Positions 21,194 through 33,560 of a stretch of 64,000 nucleotides of DNA are shown here, one piece after another. The DNA is from Cryptomeria japonica. Lineage: Eukaryota; Streptophyta; Pinopsida; Cupressales; Cupressaceae. A program made the position numbers and the translations under genes. Below the pieces are notes generated by a model. The model was not told the DNA's origin. It did not search any database and was given only the letters and a program-made list of their open reading frames with translations. The DNA lies in assembly GCF_030272615.1 (NCBI RefSeq), contig NC_081414.1, positions 391,001-455,000 on the forward strand, read 5' to 3'. Position 1 is the stretch's first letter. Every line of letters begins with the position of its first letter.

Positions 21194-22145
21194 CTATCCT
21201 AATTTGCAATTAAACTTCAATTACTTAATTAAAATTAATCTCAATTCTTATTTAATAAAAAGGATATGAGTGCAGTACTGGGACATGTCCTTAGGCGGTT
21301 GTAATTCTCGCCTTCTTGGAACCCATCTTGGTTCCAAGCCTACCAAGGATGACCATCATATAGGATCAATTCCTTGCCTTGGGTGATACATCTTATCATC
21401 CAAGTCTACCAGAGAGGACCGGCCAGATCCGTCTCTTCTTGGATGAGTTTTTGACACCCAAGACTTGACATATATGCATATGAATACTCAATATATACTG
21501 CCTACCAGGGATTATCATAATCCCTGTATTAGGCTGAGGGACTTTTCTCCCAATAGCCTCCATCACATAGCCAAATCATTGTTATTCATAGAACATTTTA
21601 TATTTCATTATCATCTATATTTAATGTCTGCATCTACATATTCCTTAATTACTATTATTGTTCCTAACTATTTACAAATATGTTGCATACATACATATAT
21701 TTATTTGTTACATACCCATGAGACAATATTATTATACTACTATAAATCTGCCCCAAAGATTGGCATACTATCTCACATACGACAGAATTCTCATTAACGT
21801 ATATGTGTGTGTGTGGCACACACGTCCACACACATATACATCCTTGTGGCATGTAAGTTAATCGCTTACCTGTTTGCAGTCCGCAGTCTTCCCGTGCTCT
21901 TCCTTCCGTGTCACTCCCTTGTTGCGGTTGCCTCCCCTATACCCCGTGGAGGGGAAGGGTTGCGTCCCTCCACGGGAAGGCGTGTGACGGTGGTCGCAAC
22001 CCAGGCTGCGACTACCGTCCCACAACTTCCCGCGGAAGGGACCCGTGGTGTATTCGCAGCCTACTGGACCCATAATATATGCTATTTATTATTATTGGTG
22101 TGTTTAATAAAATGTACATCAGGTGATACAGTAGGGGTTATCACA
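21091..22145 (+). mobile_element. Solo LTR, TGTAATGTCCC family, 1055 bp
   Basis: It begins TGTAATGTCCCTAC, ends GTAGGGGTTATCACA and is flanked by TGTAT on both sides (21086-21090 and 22146-22150). It sits in the 3' untranslated part of the copia element. Orientation is taken from its start word. It carries a (TA)n microsatellite near its left end and an ACACACGT/CGTATATGTGTGTG dyad near 21800. No internal retrotransposon sequence is attached. Confidence 0.85.
21152..21192. repeat. (TA)n microsatellite
   Basis: About 20 uninterrupted TA units inside the solo LTR at 21091-22145. Confidence 0.95.
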
Positions 22146-22150
22146 TGTAT

Positions 22151-22358
22151 CCCAAGGGGAGAGAGATTCATGTTTTTGGAGAGAGTATGATTTTCTGTTT
22201 TAGAGATCTTTGGCATTGTTGTCAAAGGGGGAGAGAGATCATGTGAAAAACTGCTTTATCTATCTCGATCTTAGGGGGAGTTTGTTGAGGATATCTTCTT
22301 TCTTGGCATTGACTGTTTTTCACATTCATATGTTGCCATCAATGCCAAAGGGGGAGAT
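22151..22358 (+). promoter_or_regulatory. Multiple polypurine tracts of the copia element
   Basis: Four purine runs precede the 3' LTR: CCAAGGGGAGAGAGA at 22152, CAAAGGGGGAGAGAGA at 22223, TTAGGGGGAGTTTG at 22271 and CCAAAGGGGGAGATTG ending at the LTR start. Repeated polypurine tracts upstream of the 3' LTR are a known signature of Sirevirus copia elements. The last tract directly abuts the LTR and is the likely functional one. Confidence 0.75.
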
Positions 22359-23625
22359 TGTTGGATTTGGTTGTTCATTGTTGCTGCTAGGATATGTTGT
22401 TGTCATTGATGTCAACATATTCCTGTGATCTATTCCAGTGAGTTTGGGAAGCTTTTTTGATCCGGTTTGCAGTTCTTTGTTTTACTGGACTCCATCGGTA
22501 TTTCCTCCGATATATTTCAGTGTGATCAGATCTTGTGCTGAGACTTTAAGATATTGTCTTGGATAGTCTTGTGTATCTTCATTTCAGATAGTTCGTGATT
22601 TGGTGCTCGCAAGTTATCCTTCTTCGTGACAGTTGCTGATTGGTTGTGTTCTTGAGCTTCTAGACGTTGACTGATGAAGATTTGAAAAGTGGTGTTGGCG
22701 CAACTGTTCCGGATGTTTCTAACGTGCTTGTTGGTGTTTCCTAGTCGTGTCTTATTTGTTTTGGCGATCCGCATTAATCGATGTGCGAGTTTTGGCGATT
22801 TCTATGAACCGGTGATGATTTTCATGTTATGCAATAATTTTGGTGTAGCGTGTTGCGATTGGTCTTGGCGTGATTTCCGGTGGATGTGATCGTTTGAAAA
22901 TTTGAATTAGGTCCATGCTATGTAATGTAAATCATTATATTGGTCCGGTGGTCGATCTTTGTATCGTGTGATGTAATTTTTTGTAATTGTAAGTTGAGGG
23001 TTGAGGGTTTGGCTGACCTTGTTATCAAGGTTGATGATTTGTATGTATATATAGGTGAGATACTTATGTAATTTAGGTGTCGATATTGTGTTTGCATTAT
23101 CAGAGAGAGGTAAATGTGCAAACAAGGATATATCATTTAGTGAAGTATTGAGGTGAGATTCGTGTTGCAGAGCAGACAACTGTGCTTAACCGGAACTGTC
23201 ATCAAGCATTTAAAGATGCTATCTTTGCAGTTCATTTCTTCTAGATTGTAGTCCAAATCATATTGTAAGTCAGTGAGACTTCCTTGAGGGTTGTAGCTTT
23301 TCGGGCAAACATATTTTGAGCAATGAGCTCTAGGCAGTGTGCCTAAATGCATGTGCATTCCCCATTGTAATATTTTCACATACTACTGCAGAGTATCATC
23401 TTACTGTGGGTAGGTTCCCACCGTGGTTTTTCCTTTAACCAGGTTTTCCACGTCAAAAATCTTGGTGTTGTGTGTTGCGTGTTGTGCTGTTAATTTGGTT
23501 ATCTGTGTATTGCTGCAGTTTATCAGTTCTTGTTTTAAAGATTGATTTTTTGTATTCGGTGAAGACTAATTCACTCCCCCCCCCCCCGCCCCCCTCTCAG
23601 TCTTCCTTCTTGATTACTACTAACA
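22359..23625 (+). repeat. 3' LTR of the Sirevirus-like copia element
   Basis: The LTR starts TGTTGGATTTGG directly after the last polypurine tract. A TATATATAGG box is at about 23046. The motif CCGTGGTTTTTCC...GGTTTTCCACGT lies at 23421-23452, as in the solo LTR at 16043-17210, and a long C run follows at 23576-23597. The exact right end, probably at TAACA near 23625, cannot be proved because the left LTR is absent. Confidence 0.75.
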
Positions 23626-23639
23626 ACCCAAGGGTTAAT

Positions 23640-24680
23640 GAAGGCTTGAGAGAAGTCAACATCATGTTGAATATTGAAGATTTTTGTATAGGAAAATTAC
23701 TTGTGTTTTTATTCATCCATACCAATCAGATTAAAGCTGCAGATCAACAGTAAGAGTCACACATGGTTTAGAGGGAGTTATATGAAGATTATGGCATGGT
23801 GTATAAGGGAAACACTTCAAGTACATGCATTAATTTAAGAAGAGAGAGAAAAATATATAGAAAGGATAAGCAAGGGAAATAGGAGAAAAAGTCTACAGCA
23901 TAAAAGCACATATCTCAAGTATATAAACTAAAGAAAGCCATCAAGATAAGTTCCATCTTTCAAAATTATTCTTAGCATTATGATTTAAATATTATATTAT
24001 AGAAAAAATGTCTTTGGAATCAATGAAATTATATTTATAAATGTATTACAATTCTCACTTTAAGTTAGAATTGTTGTTTCGGGACAAGATCAAGGTTAAT
24101 CCCGGATGGGGAAATTACATAATAGTTTCAAGAAGAAATAGCAACTTTCTGCATACTGCTGATATACCAAAGCAAATTAACTCTATCGGTATTTTTCTTC
24201 AAGTTAATAATCCTTGAAATGGTTGATTGTGGAATGTCAAACAAAAGTAAATTCCTATCCATCGGCAATTGCACACAAGTTAGCAAATGCTTATCGGTCA
24301 TTTCGCTAAGTTAGGCAAATGGGTAAAGAGGCTGACACTCTTATGGCTATCATCAAGCATGCCGATAACAAAAGGGAATTAAGCATTAATCGGCTCTTTC
24401 AACCAAATTCTTAACTTCACCAGTTGTCGATAATCAACAAAATATCGATAAAGATGACTTTCCAAAAGAAAAGATGCATAGCCGAGTTAGTTATGATAAC
24501 TACCCACAATTCTATTAAGTCTAAAAGGCATGTTTATCCAGGTTAACGACCTCTATCAAAGCACCAACTAGGGTTGTGAATTACTTCTAAAAGTAATTAT
24601 AAATTTATAACTAATTGCAATAACATGATCTCCAGATATACAAATTATATTTTATTGCAAAGGAGATAAGAGCTTTCAAG
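23640..24680. other. Non-coding, nothing recognised
   Basis: AT-rich sequence without readable protein similarity. Short ATCGGT/ACCGAT-like words recur around 24180-24470, suggesting an eroded repeat, but no ends can be drawn. Confidence 0.4.
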
Positions 24681-24689
24681 AAAATGTAT

Positions 24690-25711
24690 TTGGCAATGTG
24701 GAAGTGTAAACAAAGCACATAAACAACTTGACAAAATGAGGTGGAATGCCATGATTGCAGGTTATGCGCCAACAAAATTGTTAAAAGGCCTTAGAAACTT
24801 TAAAGCAAATACAAGTGGCAAATGCGAGGTTGAGTTTCATGTTTTTTGCCAGTATTTTACATGTCTACACACTAAATTGAGAGTTTGCAAAAGAGTATGA
24901 ACATCTATTCAAAATTAGAGAAATAAGCTTCGCAGTCGAAAGCAGCAAGATTGCTAGCAATTCTAAATGAAGCAATCTGAAAAATAGACTTGCACTATCA
25001 TAATGTGCACTATATCAAGATCTCAGAATCAATCAAAGCACGACAAAGGGAGATTTTTGTCAAATATTATAATTGGAAATACTCTAGTAGAATGAGAGCG
25101 TGACAAAATGTGTGAAACAATTGACATTAAGTCTCAATGAAATACGACCTCATGAAATGCAGATCCAACAGCATGCACGTAATAGATTTATTGAAAAGAA
25201 TGCATATTAAAGGATACATTCAAAATAAATTTGTTAGAAAGTCTTCAGAAACTTTTGAGCAAAGAAATTTACTAGGCATGTGAAATGTTTGATAGAATGT
25301 GTCAAAGTCTGCTAGATTGAACACATAGTGATAAGGAGATTCGCTTTAATTTATACTGCTCTAGTAGACATGAATGCAAAATGTGGAACCAAGAACGACA
25401 TGTGAACCATCTGACAAAATGCCTCCAGTAAACTTGATCTCACACAATGCCAAGACTGCAGATCTACACAAGACACATGAACTAATATAGTCTTATAGAT
25501 GCCACAATTGCAGCATATACACAAAGTGATTGTTGAAAAGGCTTTAGAAACTTTCACGCCTCCACCAAAATGGGTAGCATTGGAACACGCTGTAGATGTT
25601 TGCACTTGGCCAATAAGATATATTTTATGGCATCTTTCATCCGAAATTTTGTTTCTTATCAACTAAAGAAAACAAGTTTGAAGTGGCGACAATAGGAAGA
25701 TTACTTTTAGG
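24690..25711 (+). pseudogene. Decayed PLS-class PPR gene, part 1
   Basis: PPR proteins of the PLS class bind organellar RNA and usually guide C-to-U editing. Broken frames show HKQLDKMRWNAMIAGYAP near 24720 and, near 25350-25420, ALVDMNAKCGTKNDM, matching the repeat signatures 'LFDKMP-RDVVSWNAMIAGYAQNG' and 'NALVDMYAKCG'. Further repeat-like segments continue to 25700. Stops and shifts occur every 20 to 40 codons, so the gene has long been dead. A hAT transposon splits it at 25712; the same strand and kind of sequence resume at 29374. Confidence 0.75.
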
Positions 25712-25783
25712 CTGTGATACCGGTTCTCCCCTTTTTTGGCTGGGTCCTGGTCCTGGTCCGTGCCCGGTCCTGGTCCTGGTCCG

Positions 25784-25853
25784 GTTCGCTCTGGGTCCCA
25801 CCCGGGTCCTGCCCAGCCGCCTGGGCAGGACCCGGGTGGGACCCAGGGCGAAC
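25784..25853. repeat. 33-bp inverted repeat with 4-base loop in the hAT left end
   Basis: The left arm 25784-25816 (starting GTTCGCTCTGGGTCCC) and the right arm 25821-25853 (ending GGGACCCAGGGCGAAC) pair at 32 of 33 positions around the loop CCGC. It would form a very stable GC-rich hairpin about 70 bases from the transposon end. Confidence 0.95.
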
Positions 25854-26408
25854 CCAGGAGGACCCGGGTGAACCCAAGCCCGTGGGTTCCCAAAAACGGG
25901 GCCCATGGGTTAGCAAGCATTTAAAAACAATAAAAAAACAATATTTTTAATCTTCTAAATACATCTAAACCCTAATCCGCCCCTCTATGATGCATTTCAT
26001 GCATCAAAACATGCATTCAACCTATTCTACTTGCATTTTTGAAGATTTTTTCTCTACAATCAGGGTTCTTAGTTTTTGTATTTTTCTTCGAATGTGACGA
26101 CTACGAAGGTGTGAGACACGCATCAAAGGCATAGGAATCACTGGAGAAGAAGGATTTAGCCTTTAAAGGTAAGTGAATCTGAATTTTTTTCAAGTTTTCA
26201 AGAATTTTTCCAAGTTTTTTTCAAATTTTTAAATTTTTTTTTAAAGTTTTTTAAAGTTTTTTTAATTTTTTTTAAAGAAGTCTTGTATATTTTTTTACAC
26301 TTTGTATGCATAGTATGGGGTTATAATACCAAAATTTTAATAATTTTTTTCAATAATGTTGTGCATTCTCTTTTCATTTTAGGTGCACTATTCATATAAT
26401 CATACATA

Positions 26409-28892
26409 ATGGCTGGAATTGGAAGTGCAAGTGCAAGCTCTAGTTCAGTTGCAAATGTCCGAAATGAAAATACCCCCTTTAAAATTGATCAAGATTCACC
26501 ACTTTGGCATTATACAACAATGATCAAGCCAGTGTCTGGTGGTGGGGGTTTTGTTTGGCAATGCAACCATTGTGGCACTGAGTATACCAGCTCATACTAT
26601 CGAGTGAAAGGCCACCTTTGTTTCATCCCTGGGCGTGGAATAAAATTTTGTAAGGGATCAGATGGCAAGGGGCTGCCAAAAGCTCTAGTTTTGGGATATA
26701 TTAGAGAACAAGAGGAAGCTGATAGGAGAAGTAGCAAAGCAAAGACTAATCATCCTCTTGTCCATCAAAGCTCAATGTCTAAGAGGCCTTCTAGTAGCAT
26801 TGGCTCCACAAGACCAGCTGGTTCACATCCTTTCATGCAAAACCCACCAGTTGATGTAGTAGAGAATCAGAATGTTGTGGCTTCACGGAAAAGAGGCCCA
26901 TTGGATTTTGCCTTCAAAAATGAACTGAGAGAGATTGCAGATTCCAAAATTGCACGTTGCCTTTATGGCAATGGGCTTCCTTTCAACCTTGTTAGATCAC
27001 CTTACTTTCGGGACATGGTGCATACTCTTTGCAATACACCTTCTGATTATGTTTGTCCAGGGTATGAAAAGGTGAGAACCACCTTATTGGCAAAGGAGAA
27101 AGCATCCATAGAGTTACAGTTGAAGGTCATCAAAGATACATGGCAGGAAACAGGTGTGACCATTGTTTCTGATGGATGGAAAGATTGTAAAAATAGGCCA
27201 TTGATCAATGTTATAGCAGTGTGTCCTAAAGGGGCAATGTTTTTGAAAGCAGTGGATTGTGAGGGGCAAGTGAAAGATGCAAGTTTCATTGCCAATATCT
27301 TGATAGAATGCATTGACATGGTGGGGCCTCAAAATGTTGTCCAAGTTGTAACTGACAATGCTAAAAATTGTAGGGCAGCAGGGACTATAGTGGAGGCTAC
27401 ATATGGTCACATCTTTTGGACACCATGCGCAGTACACTCACTCAATTTAATCATGCAAAAGCTTGGCACACAAATTGATTGGGTGAAAAAACTATATGCG
27501 GAGGGCGAGGAGATTCAAATGTTTGTGACTAATCATCATGTCACAAGCCATTTTCAGGACCTTCTCCAAGTTGGAGTTGTTGAAGGTAATTTATAATTAC
27601 TAATTTTAAATTTTATTTTTTAATTTTTTAGTTTTAAATTTGTATTTTTTATAGACTTGCATTTGATATATGTTGTGTATTTTGTTATGTCATGTTAGGT
27701 TGCTGAAACACGATTTGCATCTCACACGCTTGTCTTAAGACGACTTCTGAAGGTGCGAGACGCCTTGAGTCGGTCATCAACAGCTTGTGGAGTGTACGGA
27801 AGCAGTCCCACACAAAAAGAGCTCTAAAAGTAAGAGCATTGATCCTTAGTGAGAAATGGTGGGATGATGTGGAATATGTTTTGAATTTCACTGAGCCCAT
27901 CATGAGCATGATCAGGTATGCTGATACTGATCGCCCATGTTTGGGCGAGATTTATGATGGCATGGATTGCATGGTGGAAAAAATAAAAGAAGTAATAAAT
28001 AGAAAAGAAAATGACCCAACGGAAACATTTTTCAAAGTTGTGCAGAAAATTGTTGTTGACCGTTGGAACAAGATGACCACCCCCTTACATCTCTTAGCAT
28101 TTGCTTTGACGCCAAAATTTTATAGTGCAGAGATGCTTGCAACACCAAGGAGGGTGCCACCATATAGAGATGCAGAGGTTGCTTCTGGCTATAGGGCTGC
28201 CTTTAAAAAGATATATCAAGATGAGGAGACAAGAAATATTGTCATGAGGGAGTTTGGCCAATTTGTATCTGCAAAAAATCATGATGTTGTAGCTCTTAAT
28301 GCTAGATATGGGATGGATGCTGATGAGTGGTGGTATGTACATGGTCAAGGCTCCATTTACTTGCAGCCTCTTGCAATTAAACTTAACTCCCAAGTATGTA
28401 TCTTTTTATTTTTTATTTTTATAGTTTTCCAGTTCCATTTGATGCTATCATTTTTTTATTTTATAATTTTAATTTGTAAATTTCTAATTATGTTTTAACT
28501 TTTAACAGGTTGCAAGTTCTTCTTCAACTGAGCGGAATTGGAGTACATACTCCTTCATCCACTCAGTCAAACGTAATCGTTTGGGTGCAAAGAAAGCTGA
28601 GGATTTGGTCTACGTACACTCCAACCTTCGTTTGTTGTCACATAAGGACCCTGAATATAGTGAGGGTGTAACAAGGAATTGGGATCTAGCCCCTGAGTGT
28701 GCTGATTTAGATGCTACAGTTGCACAACTTTGCCAAGTCTCTATAGACGAGGCGGTTATGGAATTTGAGAGAAACATAGCTAGTGGGAGTGGCATTCCAT
28801 TTGATATTGGTTCAATTGATGCTGAATTTGAACCACTTGATGACCGTGGGCTTGGGTTGGATGCTTCAGATGAAGATGAATATGGAATTTAA
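26409..28892 (+). pseudogene. hAT transposase gene (BED finger, DUF659, hAT dimerisation)
   Basis: The enzyme cuts and moves the element. Exon 1 (26409 to about 27585) starts MAGIGSASAS and shows a BED zinc finger (LWHYTTMIKP at residue 32, C52-x2-C55, H69, C81) and a DUF659/RNase H-like core (IVSDGWKDCKNRPLINV, VVTDNAKNCRAAG). Exon 2 (27699-28393) carries ETRFASHTLVLRRLL and EKWWDDVEYVLNFTEPIMSM and has a donor GTATGT. Exon 3 (28509-28892) has SSSSTERNWSTYSFIHSVKR, the hAT dimerisation motif, and ends DEDEYGI. Exon 2 needs a one-base insertion near 27766 to stay open, and the best exon 1 donor (GAAG/GTAATT) leads to an immediate stop. A weaker donor at 27569 would keep phase. The gene is otherwise well preserved. 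Confidence 0.88.
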
Positions 28893-29373
28893 ATCCCATA
28901 GATGGCTTGTAATTTGAATGTTTAACTTTATACTTTATTGTGTCATGACATTTTCACATTTTGAAACTTGAAACTTGAATATTATCTTTTTTGCAAATTA
29001 TGAATATGATATTACATTTATGATTTATGATATATCAATATCAAAATATTTATTGGCATTGGCAATTATGGATTTATGATTTATTGATTTATGATTTATC
29101 TGTTATCATCTATGTATCATTGTATGGGAAAGTTACATTGTATGTTTGATGTTTCATATTTGTATGTTTGAATTGTGAACATATATAATTTTGATGTTTG
29201 AAGTTTGAACATATATATATATATATATATATTAAAAAAAATTAAAATATATATATATATGTACGGACGAACCCGTACCCGTACCCAAAAAAAAAAATTT
29301 TTTGCCGAATCCGCAAACCCGTACCCGAATCCGAACCCGAATCCGAACCGGAACCGGTAACTTAGCTTTTAGG

Positions 29374-29977
29374 TCATGCCATTTGTGTTCGTATACACGA
29401 GGAACATGGAACCATGGACAAAAACAATGGAATTCGTGTGACAAAGTGCCTTGCAGAGATAACAACTCAAAGAAATACCTTAGTTGACATGCATGCAAAA
29501 TGTGGAAGCATACAAAAGGCATGCAAATAGCTTGACATACTGCCCCAAAGAAATGTGGTTCCTTAGAATGCATGATTGTGGGATATACATAAAATAAACT
29601 GTTAAAAAGGGTTTACAAACTTTCAAGCAAATGCGAGTGGCAAGTGTGAAGCCGATTCAACAACCTTTTCCCAACATCCTCCCTACCTGCACACCAAAGT
29701 GGGAGGTTTGAGATAGAATTTGGACGTCTATCAAGGTAGATTTTATCTGATGTTTTACTTGAATGCAAAATGTGGGAGCACAGACATGCTACGTGCACCA
29801 TTGAACAGAATACCATGAGGAAGTGTAGTTTTGCGATCGCTATGGCTACAGAATATGCACATAATGGAATCACAAGACAAAACTCCAAAGAGTTTTCCAA
29901 AATTTGCAGAATCGAAAAAGATGATATACAAATTTTGGGTTGCCACACACTGTATGATTTCATTTATAGTAAGAGAG
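29374..29977 (+). pseudogene. Decayed PLS-class PPR gene, part 2
   Basis: This continues the PPR gene interrupted by the hAT element. It shows NTLVDMHAKCGSIQKACK near 29480, LPQRNVVP near 29540 and NAKCGSTDM near 29765, again the 'VDMYAKCG' and 'MPQRDVVSW' signatures with stops between them. The gene is cut at 29978 by an LTR retrotransposon, and I cannot recognise its continuation after 37002. Confidence 0.75.
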
Positions 29978-32480
29978 TATCATGTCCCCACCTTAATAGC
30001 ATCATCCAAGGAGGAATTCAGAAAAATCATCTTACTAAGACTTCACAACTTTTCTGAAGGTTGGAGATCCACCAGTAAGGACTTTGACATTCAACAAGAG
30101 AATAAAATATTTCCTAAAACTTCGCAAGGATTTGTGTATCGAAATCAACCCTCGAAATCAACCCCCGTATTCAAGCAAATTTGTAAACTTAACAAACCCC
30201 TAAATAAGCGATTGTCAAGGCCCACGTAAAAAGAAGAGAGACACGAGATCAATATGAAGAAAATTGTCATGCCCTCACCTTGCTAACAGTCAATAATCAA
30301 AGGAAATTGTCTTTCAAAGACTTTACAATTTCCTAATCGAACTTAGGTAACAAGGAAATTAGTCATTGTCTAAGGAAGAATAAACATAGGCATCGCTTTA
30401 ACCCTTAAGTGATTCATTACACTATGAAAGGGCACGTATGAGATAAAAGGCCACAGTCACAAAATAAAGAGGCGCCACTTTTCAGGAGGACATGGCTATG
30501 AAAAGAGGCAACCCTCCTAGACTGATTGGGGGGTATATATTGCCAACAGAATCAAAGGAGAGGGGCATGGATGGGCAAGCGATAGAAGCAATTCTACAAT
30601 CGGTGGAGAAAGATAGCAATCAGATCAGAAGCAAATACAGTAATAAAACAATAAGATAAATCCAGATCGAGCATAAGGAAGCAGCAGACTCCTGGTTATT
30701 TCAGAACTATTATTAGAAGCATTTAATAATCTAACAATTGCTCTTGGGGTATAACTATAGCATTTAAACCCTTTGTTAATCATGATCAAATCATTCAAAC
30801 AGAGCAGGTATTGAACATCATCATCAATCATCCAAAACAAATTTTCAGAAACATCAGTGTCAGCGAATCATTAAATTATATCAAAACAGTCCAGCAGATC
30901 GAACCATCCTAAGCAGGTCAGATACATTAATCAAATCACACAGCAAAAGTATTTCCCATAAGATAGGGAGTACCAATCAAAAGAGAAACCAGTCCAATTC
31001 ATCACAACAATTTCTAATTGTATATGGTGAAAATGGATAACAATAATAACGATATTGAAAGGCTAAATGAATTCAACCACAAAACCCTAGCCTAACAATC
31101 AACAAAGATCCACCATAACATATGAAGATTACCTAAGACAATGCTAATCAGATGAAATCACAAAGATTATACCATCACATGTCCAATAGGGTTTTGATCT
31201 TCATTCTTCCTATCTCCATTGATCTTGCTTGATATAAATGCTCTCAGATTTTATGTGCACAAGAGCTCAACAAAGAACGGAATGTGGTTGCTAGTAGGAT
31301 CGTAGTGTAGTCAATTGCATAAGTTGATTAGAATGCATAGAACAATTAGGGTAGATAATGAAGGAAGCATCTCCTTATATAGAAGACACTATATGAAATG
31401 GAGGGATAAGATTGAGAGGTGTAAAAGGAGGTCGGCTATGATTAGAGGGTAGGTAAAAGAAATAATAAAATAATGAAAGGGGTAGGTAGTGTATGAATTA
31501 AGAGATGAATGACATGTGTCATGGGTAGAAAAGGTTAATGAATTAATTAAATAAATAAAGATTTATTTAACTAATAGAAGAAGTGGGATCAATTAAATAA
31601 ATAAAATATTTATTTAATTTAGGAAAAGGATAATTTAAATAAATAAATGTATTTATTTAAATGAGAAATAAGGCTAGAAGAGGATAAATGAATTAATTAA
31701 ATAAATAAAGATTTATTTAATTAATAGAAGAATTAGGCTAAAGTAATTAAATAAATAAAATATTTATTTAATTAGACATGACAATTTTGGGTGTCTACAC
31801 TAATCATTACAGATTAATATTATCAAGCATATATTCAGTGGTATACTTGATATTTCTGCCAATCTTTGTCTTATATATGTATACATGTTGTTTATGCATA
31901 ATAAAAGTTTAAATATATGTTCTTATGATGGAATATAAAATGTGTCTGATTGACTGAAACCCACCTTGTGGGAAAGGCCTAGGGTGTAAGCAAAAGCGGT
32001 ATACAAGGCTCCATAAGTAGGCCGTTCTAGAGTTGACTGTAATGGCTCCTAGGACCAGAGGGCACTTACGAAGAGAACCAAGTAACCCACTTACAACCCT
32101 CTCCCAACTCCACAAGATGGCAAGTGTCTTTAGGGGGATGAGACATTGATAGAGAAAGCAAGTACAAGCTGCCAAGCAAGAGGGCTGTGGCAGACATCCA
32201 CTCTTGGGCTTGGTGCAGAAATGACTTCGGGTGGACCCATCATGTCTCTCCTCCAAACCCTAATGAGCTTGCGTAGTATTATTGATAATCTATGAATATG
32301 ATGTGGTATGCCTAACCCCAATGGTTGAAAAGATATATATATATATGCTGTCTATGTCATGATGCAGGATTTAAATCTAGGATCGCGTTATTAAAGATAA
32401 TATTTACTTGGTAAGATGAAACCCTAACTCTAATTTGTTGTAATTGTAATTTTAGGGAAAATTAGGTACGGGACATTTCA
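29978..32480 (+). repeat. 5' LTR of the non-autonomous element
   Basis: It shares its whole length with 34336-37002, including CACCTTAATAGCAT at the start, TCAATAATCAAAGG near 30290, GTCCAGCAGATC near 30890 and the end block before GGGACATTTCA. A second TGTCATGCCCTCACC start word occurs inside at about 30267, as it does in the 3' LTR, suggesting an old internal duplication. It contains the solo LTR at 31019-31799, which the 3' LTR lacks. Confidence 0.85.
31019..31799 (+). mobile_element. Solo LTR ending GGGTGTCTACA, 781 bp, with empty-site proof
   Basis: It starts TGTATATGGTG, ends GGGTGTCTACA and is flanked by CTAAT on both sides (31014-31018 and 31800-31804). The sister LTR at about 35350 reads TTTCTAATCATT uninterrupted, the unoccupied site. 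A TATA-like TTATATAG lies at 31376, and an AT-rich TTAATTAAATAAATAAA region precedes the end, as in the LTR at 60265-61964. Confidence 0.92.
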
Positions 32481-32481
32481 A

Positions 32482-32495
32482 TTGGTATCGAGCCC
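32482..32495 (+). promoter_or_regulatory. Primer-binding site, initiator-methionine tRNA type
   Basis: TTGGTATCGAGCCC directly after the 5' LTR resembles TGGTATCAGAGC, the plant retrotransposon site that pairs with initiator tRNA-Met. One base is missing relative to the consensus. Confidence 0.75.
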
Positions 32496-32619
32496 TAATC
32501 CTGCCAGCCTATGAGATAAACCTACTTAATCACCATACAATTAGGGTTATCTATTCAACCCTTTCTTAAGTGAATCAAAATCAAATAGGCCATCATTGCA
32601 CTTTTATATGCATGTATCT

Positions 32620-33560
32620 TTCAAATGTATGCTTTATGCCTGACTTGTATTTATATGGCTTCATGCCCTAGGTGTACTCATACTTCATGCCTTACATATA
32701 CACTTCATGTCTTATGTGTATTTACGTGTATTACTTCAAGCCTTATGTGGATGCTTCATGCTTTACGCATATACTTCATGCCTTACATGTATGCTTCATT
32801 CATGTGTATACTTTATGCTTTATACGATACATGTATTCACATATATGCTTCATGCCTTCAGTGTATTCACATGTATGCTCCATGCCTTAAGTGTGTTCAT
32901 GTGTATACTTTATGTTGTATGCATTGCATGTATTCACGTATATGCTTCATGCCTTAGTGTATCCATGTGTATGCTTCACACCTTAAGTGTATTCACATCT
33001 ATACTTCATGCCTTAAGTGTATTCATATGTATAATTTATGCTTTATGCACTACGTGTATTCACATATATGCTCCATGCCTTGGGTGTATTCACGTATATG
33101 CTTCATGCCTTAAATGTATTCACGTGTATACTTCATGCCTTAAATGTATACACATTATGTGCTACGTGTATTTACTTATATGTGTCATGCATTAAGTGTA
33201 TGCTTCATACCCTAAGTGCATTCATACTTCATGCTTTATGTGCTACAAGTATTCATGTATATGCTTTGTGAATTAAATGTATACTTCATTACGTGCATTA
33301 ATATGTATGATTTGTGCCTTATGTATATTCATGCATACTCTTCATGCTTTAGACCTTACATGTATTCATGAGAATGATTTATGCCTTACATAAATTTGTG
33401 CGTAAACTTCATGCTTTCTGCCTCACCTACATTCATGCATATGATTCATGTGTATACTTCGTATTTTACACCTTATGATTCAGACACTATGTGTATGCAC
33501 TTCATGCTTTATGTATTTGCTTCATACCCAATGTGTTTCAGCATGTTTACACCATGATTA
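32620..33560 (+). repeat. Degenerate ~34-bp tandem repeat in the internal region
   Basis: Units built on TATGCTTCATGCCTTAAGTG followed by TATTCACATG recur about 25 times with drift and small length changes. All three frames stay partly open and encode periodic peptides such as VFTYMLHAL, which are by-products. This block makes up half of the internal region between the two LTRs. Confidence 0.85.

Larger units (their letters stand above)
25712..29365 (+). mobile_element. hAT transposon, 3654 bp
   Basis: Exact 8-bp duplications CTTTTAGG flank the element (25704-25711 and 29366-29373). The left end reads CTGTGATACCGGTTC; the right end, on the other strand, reads CTAAGTTACCGGTTC, an imperfect 15-bp terminal inverted repeat with 11 matches. 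Subterminal regions are packed with GGTCCTGG and ACCCGGGTCC words on the left and ACCCGTACCCG and ATCCGAACC words on the right. The interior holds a three-exon transposase gene. The insertion site is the dead PPR gene. Confidence 0.92.

Noticed and set aside
25637-25950. Five overlapping G-, P- and W-rich frames on both strands
   Set aside because: They come from the GC-rich subterminal repeats and hairpin of the hAT element, where stop codons are rare.
32625-33271. Long overlapping plus-strand frames with periodic peptides
   Set aside because: All are by-products of the ~34-bp tandem repeat. Several frames are open at once and the peptides simply repeat with the DNA unit.
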